Below are positions 41,747-50,162 of a stretch of 64,000 nucleotides of DNA, piece by piece. Source of the DNA: Pseudomonadota bacterium (GTDB lineage: Bacteria > Pseudomonadota > Gammaproteobacteria > Steroidobacterales > Steroidobacteraceae); NCBI GenBank assembly GCA_023423935.1, contig JAFAEQ010000005.1:1-64000 (forward strand), read 5' to 3'. Every line of letters begins with the position of its first letter. The stretch's first letter is position 1. The translations under genes and the position numbers were made by a program. The notes under the pieces were generated by a model, which was not told the origin of the DNA, searched no databases, and worked only from the letters and a program-made list of their open reading frames with translations.

Positions 41747-43015
41747 ATGCATCAAATCGTGCCAGCCATGCTCCTGACCATGGGGGCATACTACGGAACG
41801 CTGGCAGCTGCCCGCTGTCTTGGCAGACAAGGCATTTGCGTAGTCCTCGCGGATGATCGCAAGCTAACCGCTACCGGCTTCAGCCGATTCATTCGCCGGT
41901 TTGTTCGCGCACCGAGCGTCGATGACCCGGAAACCTTCAGACGATGGATGCTGGAGTACGGCGAGAAGAATCCGGGCCTCGTCCTCTATCCCACCTCGGA
42001 TGAGCTTGCATGGATCATCGCGACTGAACAGACGGCGCTTAGAAAGCACTACAAGCTGTTCCAGTCTCCGGAGTCGGCAGTCTATGGATTGCTGAACAAA
42101 CAGCGACTGTATTCCTCCGCGCGTGAGTTCGGCCTGCAAGCACCGCTCACTCACTTTCCGAGCTCCACTGCAGAGCTCGATCAAGTGGCCCGGGAAGTCA
42201 CCTATCCAGTCATCGTGAAGCCCCGTACCCAGATCGGCATGAGAATCAATGTCAAGGGCCTGATCTGCAACGATGCGCGCGAACTGAAGGAAAACGTGGC
42301 GCTCGTCATGCAGCGCTTCCCATACAAGCCGGAAATGCTTGCATACGATCCCACGGTACGCTGGCCGATGGTGCAACAGTTTCATCCAGAGGCCGCCAGC
42401 GACACTTACAGCCTGACGGGTTTCAGGCATCACGATGGAAAAATGGTTGTCCGAGGTGCCAAGAAAGTTCTGCAACGACCGATCCGCGTCGGCGTGGGCA
42501 TGGCTTTCGAGAGCCGACCGATCCAGGAACATCTGCGCGACAACGTCCAACGGCTGCTGCAAAGCATCGGCTACGCCGGCGTGTTCGAGGCGGAGTTCAT
42601 CCACCTGCGTGATCGCAACGAGTATCTGCTGATGGATTTCAATCCTCGGTTCTACGGCCAGATGGGCTTCGATGCCAAGCGCGGTCTGCCCCTGCCATTG
42701 CTGGTGTTCGCTGCCGCCAATGGTGACGAGGCACAGGTACAGGCATTAATGGCTCGCGCGAGCGACTGGGATCACGAGGCCGTGCACAAGTATCGCTACG
42801 GTTGGATGCTGAATGTCGTGCTGACCACGCAGTGGCTCGGACGCAAGCTGACGCGCGGTACGCGTGCCCGCTGGTTGCAATGGTCCCGCCACGGACGCGT
42901 GTATGACTCTGTCTTCGACAGCGAGGACCGCAAACCCTATTTGATCGAGATCGTCTGTGCGCTGCTCGATTTCATGAAGCATCCGCGCTCGAGCTTCCGT
43001 ACTTACTTTCGTTAG
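41747..43015 (+). CDS. ATP-grasp ligase (carbamoyl-phosphate-synthase-like fold)
   Basis: 422 residues. The N-terminal pre-ATP-grasp domain (MLLTMGAYYGTLAAARCLGR, VVLADDR, LVLYPTSDELAWIIATEQ) leads to the ATP-grasp core (LLNKQRLYSSAREFGLQAPL, YPVIVKPRTQIGM, GVFEAEFIHLRDRNEYLLMD, then FNPRFYGQMGFD, the metal-binding Glu/Asn region). Such enzymes join a carboxylate to an amine. The C-terminal Arg/Trp-rich tail is unassigned. It is the first gene of a cluster: its TAG overlaps the next gene's GTG by one base. Confidence 0.82.
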   Translation: MHQIVPAMLLTMGAYYGTLAAARCLGRQGICVVLADDRKLTATGFSRFIRRFVRAPSVDDPETFRRWMLEYGEKNPGLVLYPTSDELAWIIATEQTALRKHYKLFQSPESAVYGLLNKQRLYSSAREFGLQAPLTHFPSSTAELDQVAREVTYPVIVKPRTQIGMRINVKGLICNDARELKENVALVMQRFPYKPEMLAYDPTVRWPMVQQFHPEAASDTYSLTGFRHHDGKMVVRGAKKVLQRPIRVGVGMAFESRPIQEHLRDNVQRLLQSIGYAGVFEAEFIHLRDRNEYLLMDFNPRFYGQMGFDAKRGLPLPLLVFAAANGDEAQVQALMARASDWDHEAVHKYRYGWMLNVVLTTQWLGRKLTRGTRARWLQWSRHGRVYDSVFDSEDRKPYLIEIVCALLDFMKHPRSSFRTYFR

Positions 43016-44412
43016 TGGCCTTGCCGAGCACACTCAAAAAATCGATCAAGCAGATCGTGCGTCGCATCGGCGGCGCAATGCGTGGTCCCGTCACCCACCT
43101 GCCGCCGGAGGCTTGGGGACTGACCTACCGAGAGGGCCTGCTGCATTACGGAGAGACGCCGCTGGAGCGCGCCCTGGAGCAGTGTGGATCTCCGATGCAT
43201 GTCGTGTTCGAGGAACGCCTGCTCGAGAATCTGAAGGCGTTTCTCAGTTCGACCACTTCTCGCGGCACGCGCTGCGACGTATTCGCCTCTTACAAGACCA
43301 ATCCCGTCCCAGGGGTCCTGAAGCTGCTGCATGCGGCGGGCGCTGCCGCAGAAGTGATTTCAGAGTATGAGCTGCGACTTGCGCTGCATCTCGGTGTTGC
43401 ACCCGATCGCATCGTCTACAACGGACCCGCCAAGTCCGATGCTTCGCTCGAGATGGCCGTGACACGCGGCATCCGCTCCATCAATCTGAATCATTGGGAC
43501 GAAGTCCCTCGGCTGCGCGCTATCAGTCAAAGACTCGGCAGGAAGATCAATCTCGGAGTCAGGGTCACCGGGAAAGGTTGGAGCGGTCAGTTCGGGTTCC
43601 CGATGGAGGATGCCGATACGATCGCTGCCATTCGCGCGCTTCAGGAGATGCCGGAGTTCGAGCTGATCGGCTTCCACTGTCATCGCGGTTACAGCATTCG
43701 CTCGAGGGCCGACGTTGCCGATCATCTCGGTCCGCTCTTGAGTTTCACCGAACGTGTGCGCGATGCCACCAAATTCGACCCGCAGATGCTGGACTGCGGC
43801 GGATCGCTCGCTGTCCCGACTTCGCGCGCGTTCACCAAACGGGACATGCGCGCAGCGATGACGCTCCACATTCCTCCGGTTGCGCCCGATCCGAACGCAA
43901 CCCTGACGCCGGCCGCTTTTACACACGAGGTCATCGACATTGTTGAATCCTGGTTCATCCAACGCGGCCGCCCCATACCGCAGATCATCCTCGAGCCGGG
44001 TCGCTCGCTGACGGGCAATGCGCAGGCGCTGCTCTGCCGCGTGCTCGACATCAGACGGGATCGAGATTTCGACTACGCCATTCTGGAAGTGGGCGCGAGC
44101 CATGCACGCATCATGATGGACGAGTATCACGAGATCCTGCCGTTGGCGCCGCGGCCCGGATCGCAGCACGCTTATAGACTCGTGGGACCGATCTGCCACA
44201 TGGGTGACGTCACGCAGTGGGCCTGGCACTGCTCCGAGCTGCGACGTGGCGATGCACTCGCGATCATGGACTCGGGCGCGTACTTCACCGCCGATGCGGC
44301 AAATTTTTCCTTTGCACGTCCGGGCGTGGCACGGATCGATCGTTCCGGCACGGTGACGCTGATGCGCGGTACAGAGACTTTCGAATACATGACCGGCATG
44401 GATCGGCTCTGA
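43015..44412 (+). CDS. Fold-type III PLP-dependent decarboxylase (DapDC/ODC-like)
   Basis: 465 residues. PLP lysine in VFASYKTNPVPGVLKLLHAA, then AAAEVISEYELRLALHLGV (typical of this family), the substrate-side IGFHCHRGYSIRS where LysA has HIGSQ, DCGGSLAVP for the phosphate-binding Gly loop, ILEPGRSLTGNAQ, and the late GAYFTADAANFSFARP that replaces the usual YG motif. Members decarboxylate or racemise free or carrier-bound amino acids. GTG 43015 overlaps the ATP-grasp stop, so the two are translationally coupled. Confidence 0.85.
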   Translation: MALPSTLKKSIKQIVRRIGGAMRGPVTHLPPEAWGLTYREGLLHYGETPLERALEQCGSPMHVVFEERLLENLKAFLSSTTSRGTRCDVFASYKTNPVPGVLKLLHAAGAAAEVISEYELRLALHLGVAPDRIVYNGPAKSDASLEMAVTRGIRSINLNHWDEVPRLRAISQRLGRKINLGVRVTGKGWSGQFGFPMEDADTIAAIRALQEMPEFELIGFHCHRGYSIRSRADVADHLGPLLSFTERVRDATKFDPQMLDCGGSLAVPTSRAFTKRDMRAAMTLHIPPVAPDPNATLTPAAFTHEVIDIVESWFIQRGRPIPQIILEPGRSLTGNAQALLCRVLDIRRDRDFDYAILEVGASHARIMMDEYHEILPLAPRPGSQHAYRLVGPICHMGDVTQWAWHCSELRRGDALAIMDSGAYFTADAANFSFARPGVARIDRSGTVTLMRGTETFEYMTGMDRL

Positions 44413-44417
44413 AGGTC

Positions 44418-44531
44418 ATGAACGTCGCCATGCTGCAGGCACTGCGCGTCGCACACGCGCACAGGACACCGTTTCGCAGTCGCGTCGGCGTCGACACTGA
44501 GCTACTCAATCGCGCGGTGAGATGCGCATGA
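44418..44531 (+). CDS. 37-residue ORF between decarboxylase and flippase
   Basis: Reads MNVAMLQALRVAHAHRTPFR and continues to an end of NRAVRCA. Its TGA (44529-44531) overlaps the ATG at 44528 of the next gene by 4 nt, the same coupling style as elsewhere in this cluster. The ribosome site (GAAGG, 2-3 nt away) is too close, and M5 is another start. It could be a leader peptide, a small precursor peptide or a chance frame. Confidence 0.35.
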   Translation: MNVAMLQALRVAHAHRTPFRSRVGVDTELLNRAVRCA

Positions 44532-46018
44532 ACGGCGCTGACGCCACTGGAGCGATCGCGGCTCCCGAATCGCAACCGCGTCCTCAGCCCAAGGTGATGC
44601 ACAACGCGATGCTGCTGCTGATCGCGCAGATCGTGGTCACGCCCATTTCAGTCCTCCTCAATGCAGTCGCCGCGCGGCATCTCGGGCCTACCGATTTTGG
44701 TCAGATGTATCTGGCGACGACGATTGCCACGTTCGCGTTCCTCTTCGTGGAATGGGGCCAGGCGGAAACGCTGACGGGGAAAGTCGCGACCCAGCGCGAA
44801 CGCGCAGGTGAGCTGCTTGGCAGCGGCCTGTTATTCAGGGTAATTGCCGCACTCGCGATGTCGATCGTGCTGCCGCTCGTGTGCTGGCTGTTCGGATACG
44901 AGCCTGCATTTCTCGTCGTACTGGGACTCGCCATCCTGCTCGCGACCTGCGTGACGATCGCCAACGCAGGACAGGACGTGCTGCGAGGATACGAGCGCAC
45001 CGACTTCGCAGCGGGATCCTATGTCGGCTGGCAGGTCCTGACTGCAGCGGTGGCCATACCCACGCTGACACTGGGCGGCGGGCTTCTGTCCCTGATGGTC
45101 GCTCAAGTGATCTGCGGCGCGATCGCAGCGGCTTTCGTCTTCGCGATGTTGCCGCGCATGCGCGTCCCACGTATGGGCGTGCGCTGGGAGACGGTGAAAG
45201 AACTCGTCATCAGCGGCCGACCCTTCCTCGTGTTCGGCCTGGTCATGGCGCTTCAACCGCTGATCGACGCAGCGCTGCTGTCCAAATTCGGCTCAGCCGA
45301 AGCGATGGGATGGCATGCAGCCGCTCGGAAACTCACGGGTCTTCTGATCTATCCGGCCTCCGCGCTCATCGTCGCGCTCTATCCGACACTCTGCCGCCTG
45401 CACATTGAAGATCCTGCGGGCTTCCGCAGGGCGACAGCCGATGCACTGAACGTCGTCACGCTGGGTGTCGTCCCAATTGCCCTCGGATGCGCGCTATTCC
45501 CGGAGATCGGCGTCATGATCTTCAGTGAACGCTCGTACGGGCCCGCCGAGGACAATCTTCGCGTGCTCGCCCCTTTCATTCTGCTCGTGTACTTCAGCAT
45601 GCCGATTGGCACGTGCCTCGCGGCGAGCGGTCGTGCAGGCATCTGGGCAGGCGTGCAGTTCGCTTGCGTCATCGTGAGCGCCGTCGCCGGTCCGCCGCTC
45701 ATCATCTGGTTCCAGGCGAACATGGACAACGGCGGCCTTGGCGTCTGCGTCGCCGCGGTTCTCAGCGAGATTCTCATGGTTGCCGCAGGACTGTACTTGC
45801 TGCCCTCGGGGATACTGGATCGAACATTGGCCCGCCGACTTGGCGCTGCATTCGTTGCGGGCGCAGCCATGGCTGGCGTCGCGTGGGCCTCCTCATCGAT
45901 CAACGTCTATGCGAGCGCGGTGCTGGCGGTGCTCGCATACGCGGTGGTATTGCCGCTCTGCAAAGCGGTCACCGTTACGGAGCTCCGTGGCGCAGTGGCC
46001 ATGCTTCGCAAACGCTGA
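44528..46018 (+). CDS. Oligosaccharide flippase / MATE-like exporter
   Basis: About 496 residues (498 if ATG 44522 is used). Twelve to fourteen predicted membrane helices: LLLIAQIVVTPISVLLNAVA, ATTIATFAFLFVEWG, IAALAMSIVLPLVCWLFGY, VVLGLAILLATCVTIANAGQ, and so on. The pattern AARHLGPTDFGQMYLATTIA matches the start of Wzx-type polysaccharide flippases, which move lipid-linked glycans across the inner membrane. No Wzy polymerase or other glycan genes are adjacent, only the ATP-grasp and decarboxylase genes, so the cargo is uncertain. Confidence 0.82.
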   Translation: MNGADATGAIAAPESQPRPQPKVMHNAMLLLIAQIVVTPISVLLNAVAARHLGPTDFGQMYLATTIATFAFLFVEWGQAETLTGKVATQRERAGELLGSGLLFRVIAALAMSIVLPLVCWLFGYEPAFLVVLGLAILLATCVTIANAGQDVLRGYERTDFAAGSYVGWQVLTAAVAIPTLTLGGGLLSLMVAQVICGAIAAAFVFAMLPRMRVPRMGVRWETVKELVISGRPFLVFGLVMALQPLIDAALLSKFGSAEAMGWHAAARKLTGLLIYPASALIVALYPTLCRLHIEDPAGFRRATADALNVVTLGVVPIALGCALFPEIGVMIFSERSYGPAEDNLRVLAPFILLVYFSMPIGTCLAASGRAGIWAGVQFACVIVSAVAGPPLIIWFQANMDNGGLGVCVAAVLSEILMVAAGLYLLPSGILDRTLARRLGAAFVAGAAMAGVAWASSSINVYASAVLAVLAYAVVLPLCKAVTVTELRGAVAMLRKR

Positions 46019-46217
46019 CCCTTCGCGGCAGAACATTCTCGGACCCCGCTCGCAGGCCGACGATCTCGCCACGGCGCAGCGACGCGACGTTGAGATCACA
46101 AGTGCTCGCTCGAGAAGCAGGCACGACAATGGTCGAATGCCCGAGGGGTGTACCTGCCACCTGCATCGGATATTCTGCGGAGATCACGACTAGCACTGAT
46201 CTCGAGCTGGAGCCCCG

Positions 46218-48149
46218 ATGAACGATTCCTGCTGCAGCGGTCACTCTCGCCGCGAATTCCTCGCCACCGCCGGACTGGTCACCGGTTGGGCAGCATTCGG
46301 GCCGCCTCTGGCCTTCGCACTCGACTCGCAGGGAGGATCGTCGGCGGCGAAGCTGCAGCCGTTCGATATGGCCGACGTGGACCTGAGCGAGGGCCCGTTC
46401 CTGCATGCGCAACGAATGACCGAGGCGTATCTGCTCAAGCTGCAGCCGGATCGCATGCTGCACAACTTTCGCGTCAATGCAGGATTGAAACCCAAAGCGC
46501 CGGCGTACGGCGGCTGGGAATCAGTCGCGACGTGGGAAGACATCCATTGCCACGGCCACACCCTCGGCCATTATCTCTCGGCGTGTGCGCTGGCATTCCG
46601 CTCGACCAAGGACAAGCGCTTCAAGCAACGCATCGAGTACATCGCGAACGAGTTGGCTGCATGCCAGAAGTCGTCAGGTAGCGGCCTCGTATGTGCATTC
46701 CCCGAAGGAGCTGCACTGGTGGAGGCGCATTTGCGCGGTGAGAAGATCACTGGCGTGCCCTGGTACACGCTGCACAAGATCCTCGCGGGCCTGCGCGACG
46801 CGGCGCTGCTGACGGACAGCGAGACATCCCGCGAGGTATTGATGCGCTTTGCCGATTGGACGGTCACCGCGACACGACCGCTGTCCGATGCGCAGTTCGA
46901 AGTCATGCTGAACACCGAGCATGGCGGCATGAACGAGATCTTCGCCGATCTCTACGAGATGAGCGGCAATGCGGAGTACCGCAAGCTGGCGGAGCGCTTC
47001 TCTCATAAAGCGATACTGGAGCCACTCGCCAAGGGTCGCGATCACCTGGACGGGCTGCACGCGAACACGCAGGTCCCGAAGATCATCGGCTTCGAGCGTG
47101 TGTACGAGGTCACCGGCAATCACCAGTATCACGAGGCGGCGACGTTCTTCTGGAGGACCGTCGCACTGACGCGCTCGTTCGCCACGGGCGGTCATGGCGA
47201 CAAGGAGCACTTTTTCGCAATGGCAGATTTTGCGAATCATGTGTTCTCGGCCAAGGCCTCCGAGACTTGCTGCCAGCACAACATGCTGCGGCTCACGCGC
47301 GCCTTGTTCACGAAGGATCCTCGCGCCCTATACGCGGACTACTACGAGCGCACGCTCTTCAACGGCATTCTCGCCTCGCAGGATCCAGACAGCGGCATGA
47401 CCACCTATTTCCAGGGCGCGCGACCGGGCTACATGAAGCTGTATCACACGCCCGAGGATTCCTTCTGGTGCTGCACGGGAACCGGCATGGAGAATCACGT
47501 CAAGTATCGCGATTCGATCTACTTCCATGACGACAAGACGCTCTATGTGAATCAGTTCATTCCCTCGACCGTGCGATGGAAAGAGCAGGAGGCGGTGCTG
47601 ACGCAGTCGACAACTTTCCCGGAGTCACCGACGACCCGGCTTGCGCTGAAACTCAAGCGCCCCACCGACTTCGCGCTGAAGCTGCGTCACCCAGGCTGGA
47701 GCCGGACTGCCACGGTGCTCGTCAACGGCAAAGAGGTCTCTCGTTCGAGCGATCCTTCCAGCTACATCGAGCTCTCGCGGACCTGGCAGAACGGCGATGT
47801 GATCGAGCTGCAACTTTCAATGGAGGTCGCGACCGATCACGCACCCGCCGCTCCCGACATCATCGCATTCACTTACGGCCCGCTCGTGCTCGCAGGTGCT
47901 TTGGGAACGGAAGGGCTCGCGCCAGGTGCCGACATCGTCGTGAACGAACGCGAATTCGGTAAGTACAACGACACACCGTTCACCGCACCCACGCTTGCAG
48001 GAGACCCCGCGGCCATCGCCAGCACGGTTCGTCGTGGCAGCGCGCCGCTGGAGTTCTTCATCACCTCGACGGATCAGAAGCCGGTGCGGTTGATTCCGTA
48101 CTACCGCATTGCGCACGAACGCTATGCGACGTATTGGCAGCTCGCCTGA
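46218..48149 (+). CDS. GH127 beta-L-arabinofuranosidase-like enzyme
   Basis: 643 residues with a Tat signal (HSRREFLATAGLVTGWAAFG). The GH127 (DUF1680) catalytic barrel carries Glu349 and Cys351 in KASETCCQHNML and Cys418/Cys419 in DSFWCCTGTGMENH, the zinc-thiolate and cysteine-nucleophile sites of this family. The C-terminal beta-sandwich starts near WKEQEAVLTQSTTF. It probably removes terminal arabinofuranose from plant glycans or arabinooligosaccharides in the periplasm. It ends at a strong bidirectional hairpin. Confidence 0.9.
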   Translation: MNDSCCSGHSRREFLATAGLVTGWAAFGPPLAFALDSQGGSSAAKLQPFDMADVDLSEGPFLHAQRMTEAYLLKLQPDRMLHNFRVNAGLKPKAPAYGGWESVATWEDIHCHGHTLGHYLSACALAFRSTKDKRFKQRIEYIANELAACQKSSGSGLVCAFPEGAALVEAHLRGEKITGVPWYTLHKILAGLRDAALLTDSETSREVLMRFADWTVTATRPLSDAQFEVMLNTEHGGMNEIFADLYEMSGNAEYRKLAERFSHKAILEPLAKGRDHLDGLHANTQVPKIIGFERVYEVTGNHQYHEAATFFWRTVALTRSFATGGHGDKEHFFAMADFANHVFSAKASETCCQHNMLRLTRALFTKDPRALYADYYERTLFNGILASQDPDSGMTTYFQGARPGYMKLYHTPEDSFWCCTGTGMENHVKYRDSIYFHDDKTLYVNQFIPSTVRWKEQEAVLTQSTTFPESPTTRLALKLKRPTDFALKLRHPGWSRTATVLVNGKEVSRSSDPSSYIELSRTWQNGDVIELQLSMEVATDHAPAAPDIIAFTYGPLVLAGALGTEGLAPGADIVVNEREFGKYNDTPFTAPTLAGDPAAIASTVRRGSAPLEFFITSTDQKPVRLIPYYRIAHERYATYWQLA

Positions 48150-48163
48150 GGTAGTTCTCGCAT

Positions 48164-48196
48164 GCGACGTCGCGCAGTGATTCGGCGCGACGTCGC
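48164..48196. terminator. Bidirectional 12-bp stem-loop
   Basis: GCGACGTCGCGC pairs perfectly with GCGCGACGTCGC around a 9-nt loop. It occupies nearly all of the gap between convergent genes ending at 48149 and 48198. Confidence 0.8.
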
Positions 48197-48197
48197 T

Positions 48198-49754
48198 TCA
48201 GTCCTTGGCGCCCTCATTCCGACAGGTGTAGTTCGCCGCATCGCGTGAGTTGCCAGTGCCGTTGTAGTGAGCGTAAGCCGGGAACGGGCACAGCGGACGC
48301 GTCTCGCCGGGCGCGGACTTGCCCTGCGCGATCACGCGTTCGGGCGCTCGTCCCTCCTCGACCCAATCGACCACGGCAGTGAGCAGATCGAACTGATCAA
48401 GTGCGCGCGCACCTCCGGCGCAATGGCCCATACCAGGCACGAGGAACAGGCGACTCCACTCCCCGATCGGAACTTCCGCGTTGTCGCGCGCCAACTGCTC
48501 GTAGTAACGCACCGTCTCCTGCGCGGAGAACCAGGGATCACTCACGCCGTGCGCGAAGATCAGCTTGCCGCCCTGACCGCGGAAGCTGCTCAGATTGGTC
48601 CATGCATTCGTATCGCCCACCATCGCACGTGCATCCATGGCGTCCGCTGCGGCGGCGTCGACGTAGAACTCAGTGCCGACCGATCCGCCCTCCGGGATCA
48701 TCGGGCCGGCGAGCACACCGGGCAGACCTTGAGTGGTCGCGATGCCGGTGTCGTAGTAGTAGCCCGGATACACCTGCCGTCCGGATGCGGTGCGCGGCCC
48801 CTGCATGATGGCGCGAATGGCATTGACCTGCGGCGCAGAGAGACAGCTGTCCTTTTTCTCGCCGGCGCACGCCAGTGATCCCGGATCGAACTTGCAGTGC
48901 TGTGGCGCGAAAACGAACCCGTCCTTGTTGCCATCGAGCGCATCGCACGCCGCGAGCATGCCGTCGATCAGCACACGCCGATCGTTATCGCTGAAGGCCG
49001 CACGCGTCTGAAAATTGCCCTGCGCATCACGCGGCGCGATGGCATTGAGCTTCGAGGTCGCATATCGCAATCCCAGATTCGAAAAGCTGGTGCGCGCAGC
49101 CGGCGCTACGGCCACGATGCCGTCGAAGTAGTCCGGGAAACGCTGCGACATCATCATCGCTTCACGACCGCCCGTGGAGCAGCCCACGAAGTACGCGTGC
49201 TCCTGCGCCTTGCCGTAGTAGCGTTCGATCAGCGCCTTGGCCACGACAGTGACCTCAGCGACGGCCTGGTACAGAAAATTCAACGACGCCTGCTGATCCC
49301 GAAAGAACGTCCCGTCGAAACCGGTGCTCTGATGACCGGAGTCCGTGCTCGCCACGGCGAAGCCGCGCATCAATGCCGACTGCTCGCCCGCATACCCGCC
49401 TCCCAGCGGCGGCTGCACGCTGCCGTTCAATCCGCCGCCGCCCTGGAACAGAAAGCGTCCGTTCCATTGCGCAGGCAATGCCACCGCAAATCCAATGCCG
49501 TACGGCTTGCCATCGCGTCCGACACGTTCGTCGATCACACCATCGACACGACAATGGGCCGGGACAGCCGGTGAAACACCCTGACTGGCAGCGACTTCCT
49601 TCGCCTCGCGGATCACGACGCGATGCCCAGGCATCGTGAACTTGGTCAGGGCTGCACAACTCGACGCGGCGCTAGCCGCCGAAGCGGGGTTCGCCCATCC
49701 GAACGCGATGACCGTGACGATGAATGCCGACGCGAAGGGACGAACGGACTTCAT
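48198..49754 (-). CDS. Tannase / feruloyl esterase family protein
   Basis: 518 residues, signal peptide MKSVRPFASAFIVTVIAFGW to PASA. Catalytic Ser193 lies in YFVGCSTGGREAMM, the CS-motif of the tannase/ferulic acid esterase family in which the cysteine pairs with one next to the catalytic histidine, here GMGHCAGG. Acid in IFAHGVSDPWFSAQETVRYY. The lid domain has several cysteines, including a calcium-loop-like DALDGNKDGF. Substrate class: aromatic esters of plant polymers. ATG 49754 has GGGAAGAAG upstream. Confidence 0.9.
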   Translation of the reverse strand: MKSVRPFASAFIVTVIAFGWANPASAASAASSCAALTKFTMPGHRVVIREAKEVAASQGVSPAVPAHCRVDGVIDERVGRDGKPYGIGFAVALPAQWNGRFLFQGGGGLNGSVQPPLGGGYAGEQSALMRGFAVASTDSGHQSTGFDGTFFRDQQASLNFLYQAVAEVTVVAKALIERYYGKAQEHAYFVGCSTGGREAMMMSQRFPDYFDGIVAVAPAARTSFSNLGLRYATSKLNAIAPRDAQGNFQTRAAFSDNDRRVLIDGMLAACDALDGNKDGFVFAPQHCKFDPGSLACAGEKKDSCLSAPQVNAIRAIMQGPRTASGRQVYPGYYYDTGIATTQGLPGVLAGPMIPEGGSVGTEFYVDAAAADAMDARAMVGDTNAWTNLSSFRGQGGKLIFAHGVSDPWFSAQETVRYYEQLARDNAEVPIGEWSRLFLVPGMGHCAGGARALDQFDLLTAVVDWVEEGRAPERVIAQGKSAPGETRPLCPFPAYAHYNGTGNSRDAANYTCRNEGAKD

Positions 49755-49909
49755 GGCTTCTTCCCGAAAAGAACGGAGTGTCCGGGAGTGTAAGGAAGCG
49801 TGGAGCGTTTCGTCACGTGCGCATTCAGCGGTGACCCGACACTCGACGACGTCCACGGGAGGTTCTGATCGCGGCTGCTAAAGGGGTGCGTCAAGCCGTG
49901 TTCTACTGC
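49755..49909. other. Upstream region of the tannase gene
   Basis: Nothing but the presumed promoter of the minus-strand esterase gene. Confidence 0.4.
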
Positions 49910-49941
49910 CCCATTCAAGCTAGCCACGAGACTTGAATGGG
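49910..49941 (-). terminator. Stem-loop after GMC/small-ORF transcript
   Basis: CCCATTCAAG pairs with CTTGAATGGG around a 12-nt loop, 18 nt after the stop of the small minus-strand ORF. No T run follows. Confidence 0.5.
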
Positions 49942-49958
49942 ACAGCCGCAACCATCGA

Positions 49959-50108
49959 TCAGGGCTTGAAGGTTCCAAGATCTCCCAGATCAATCTCGAA
50001 GTCGTCCCGGACTTTCTCGTATTCGCCTTCGAAGTACTCATCCAGGTACGAGTGACCGAGGATGAATCTGTCCGGCTTCATCGCGCCGTAGTAGCCGGCG
50101 TTGGGCAT
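49959..50108 (-). CDS. 49-residue ORF downstream of the GMC oxidoreductase
   Basis: Starts MPNAGYYGAMKPDRFILGHS, is rich in aromatic and acidic residues (YLDEYFEGEYEKVRDDFEID) and ends LGDLGTFKP. It begins 55 bp after the GMC gene's stop and ends just before the hairpin, so it fits inside the same transcript. Composition is protein-like and codon third positions are GC-rich. No strong ribosome site; no family recognised. Confidence 0.4.
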   Translation of the reverse strand: MPNAGYYGAMKPDRFILGHSYLDEYFEGEYEKVRDDFEIDLGDLGTFKP

Positions 50109-50162
50109 TGCTCTGATTGTCGGATGACGACCCAGCACTCTCGAATCAGTCGTTACCGTCCA

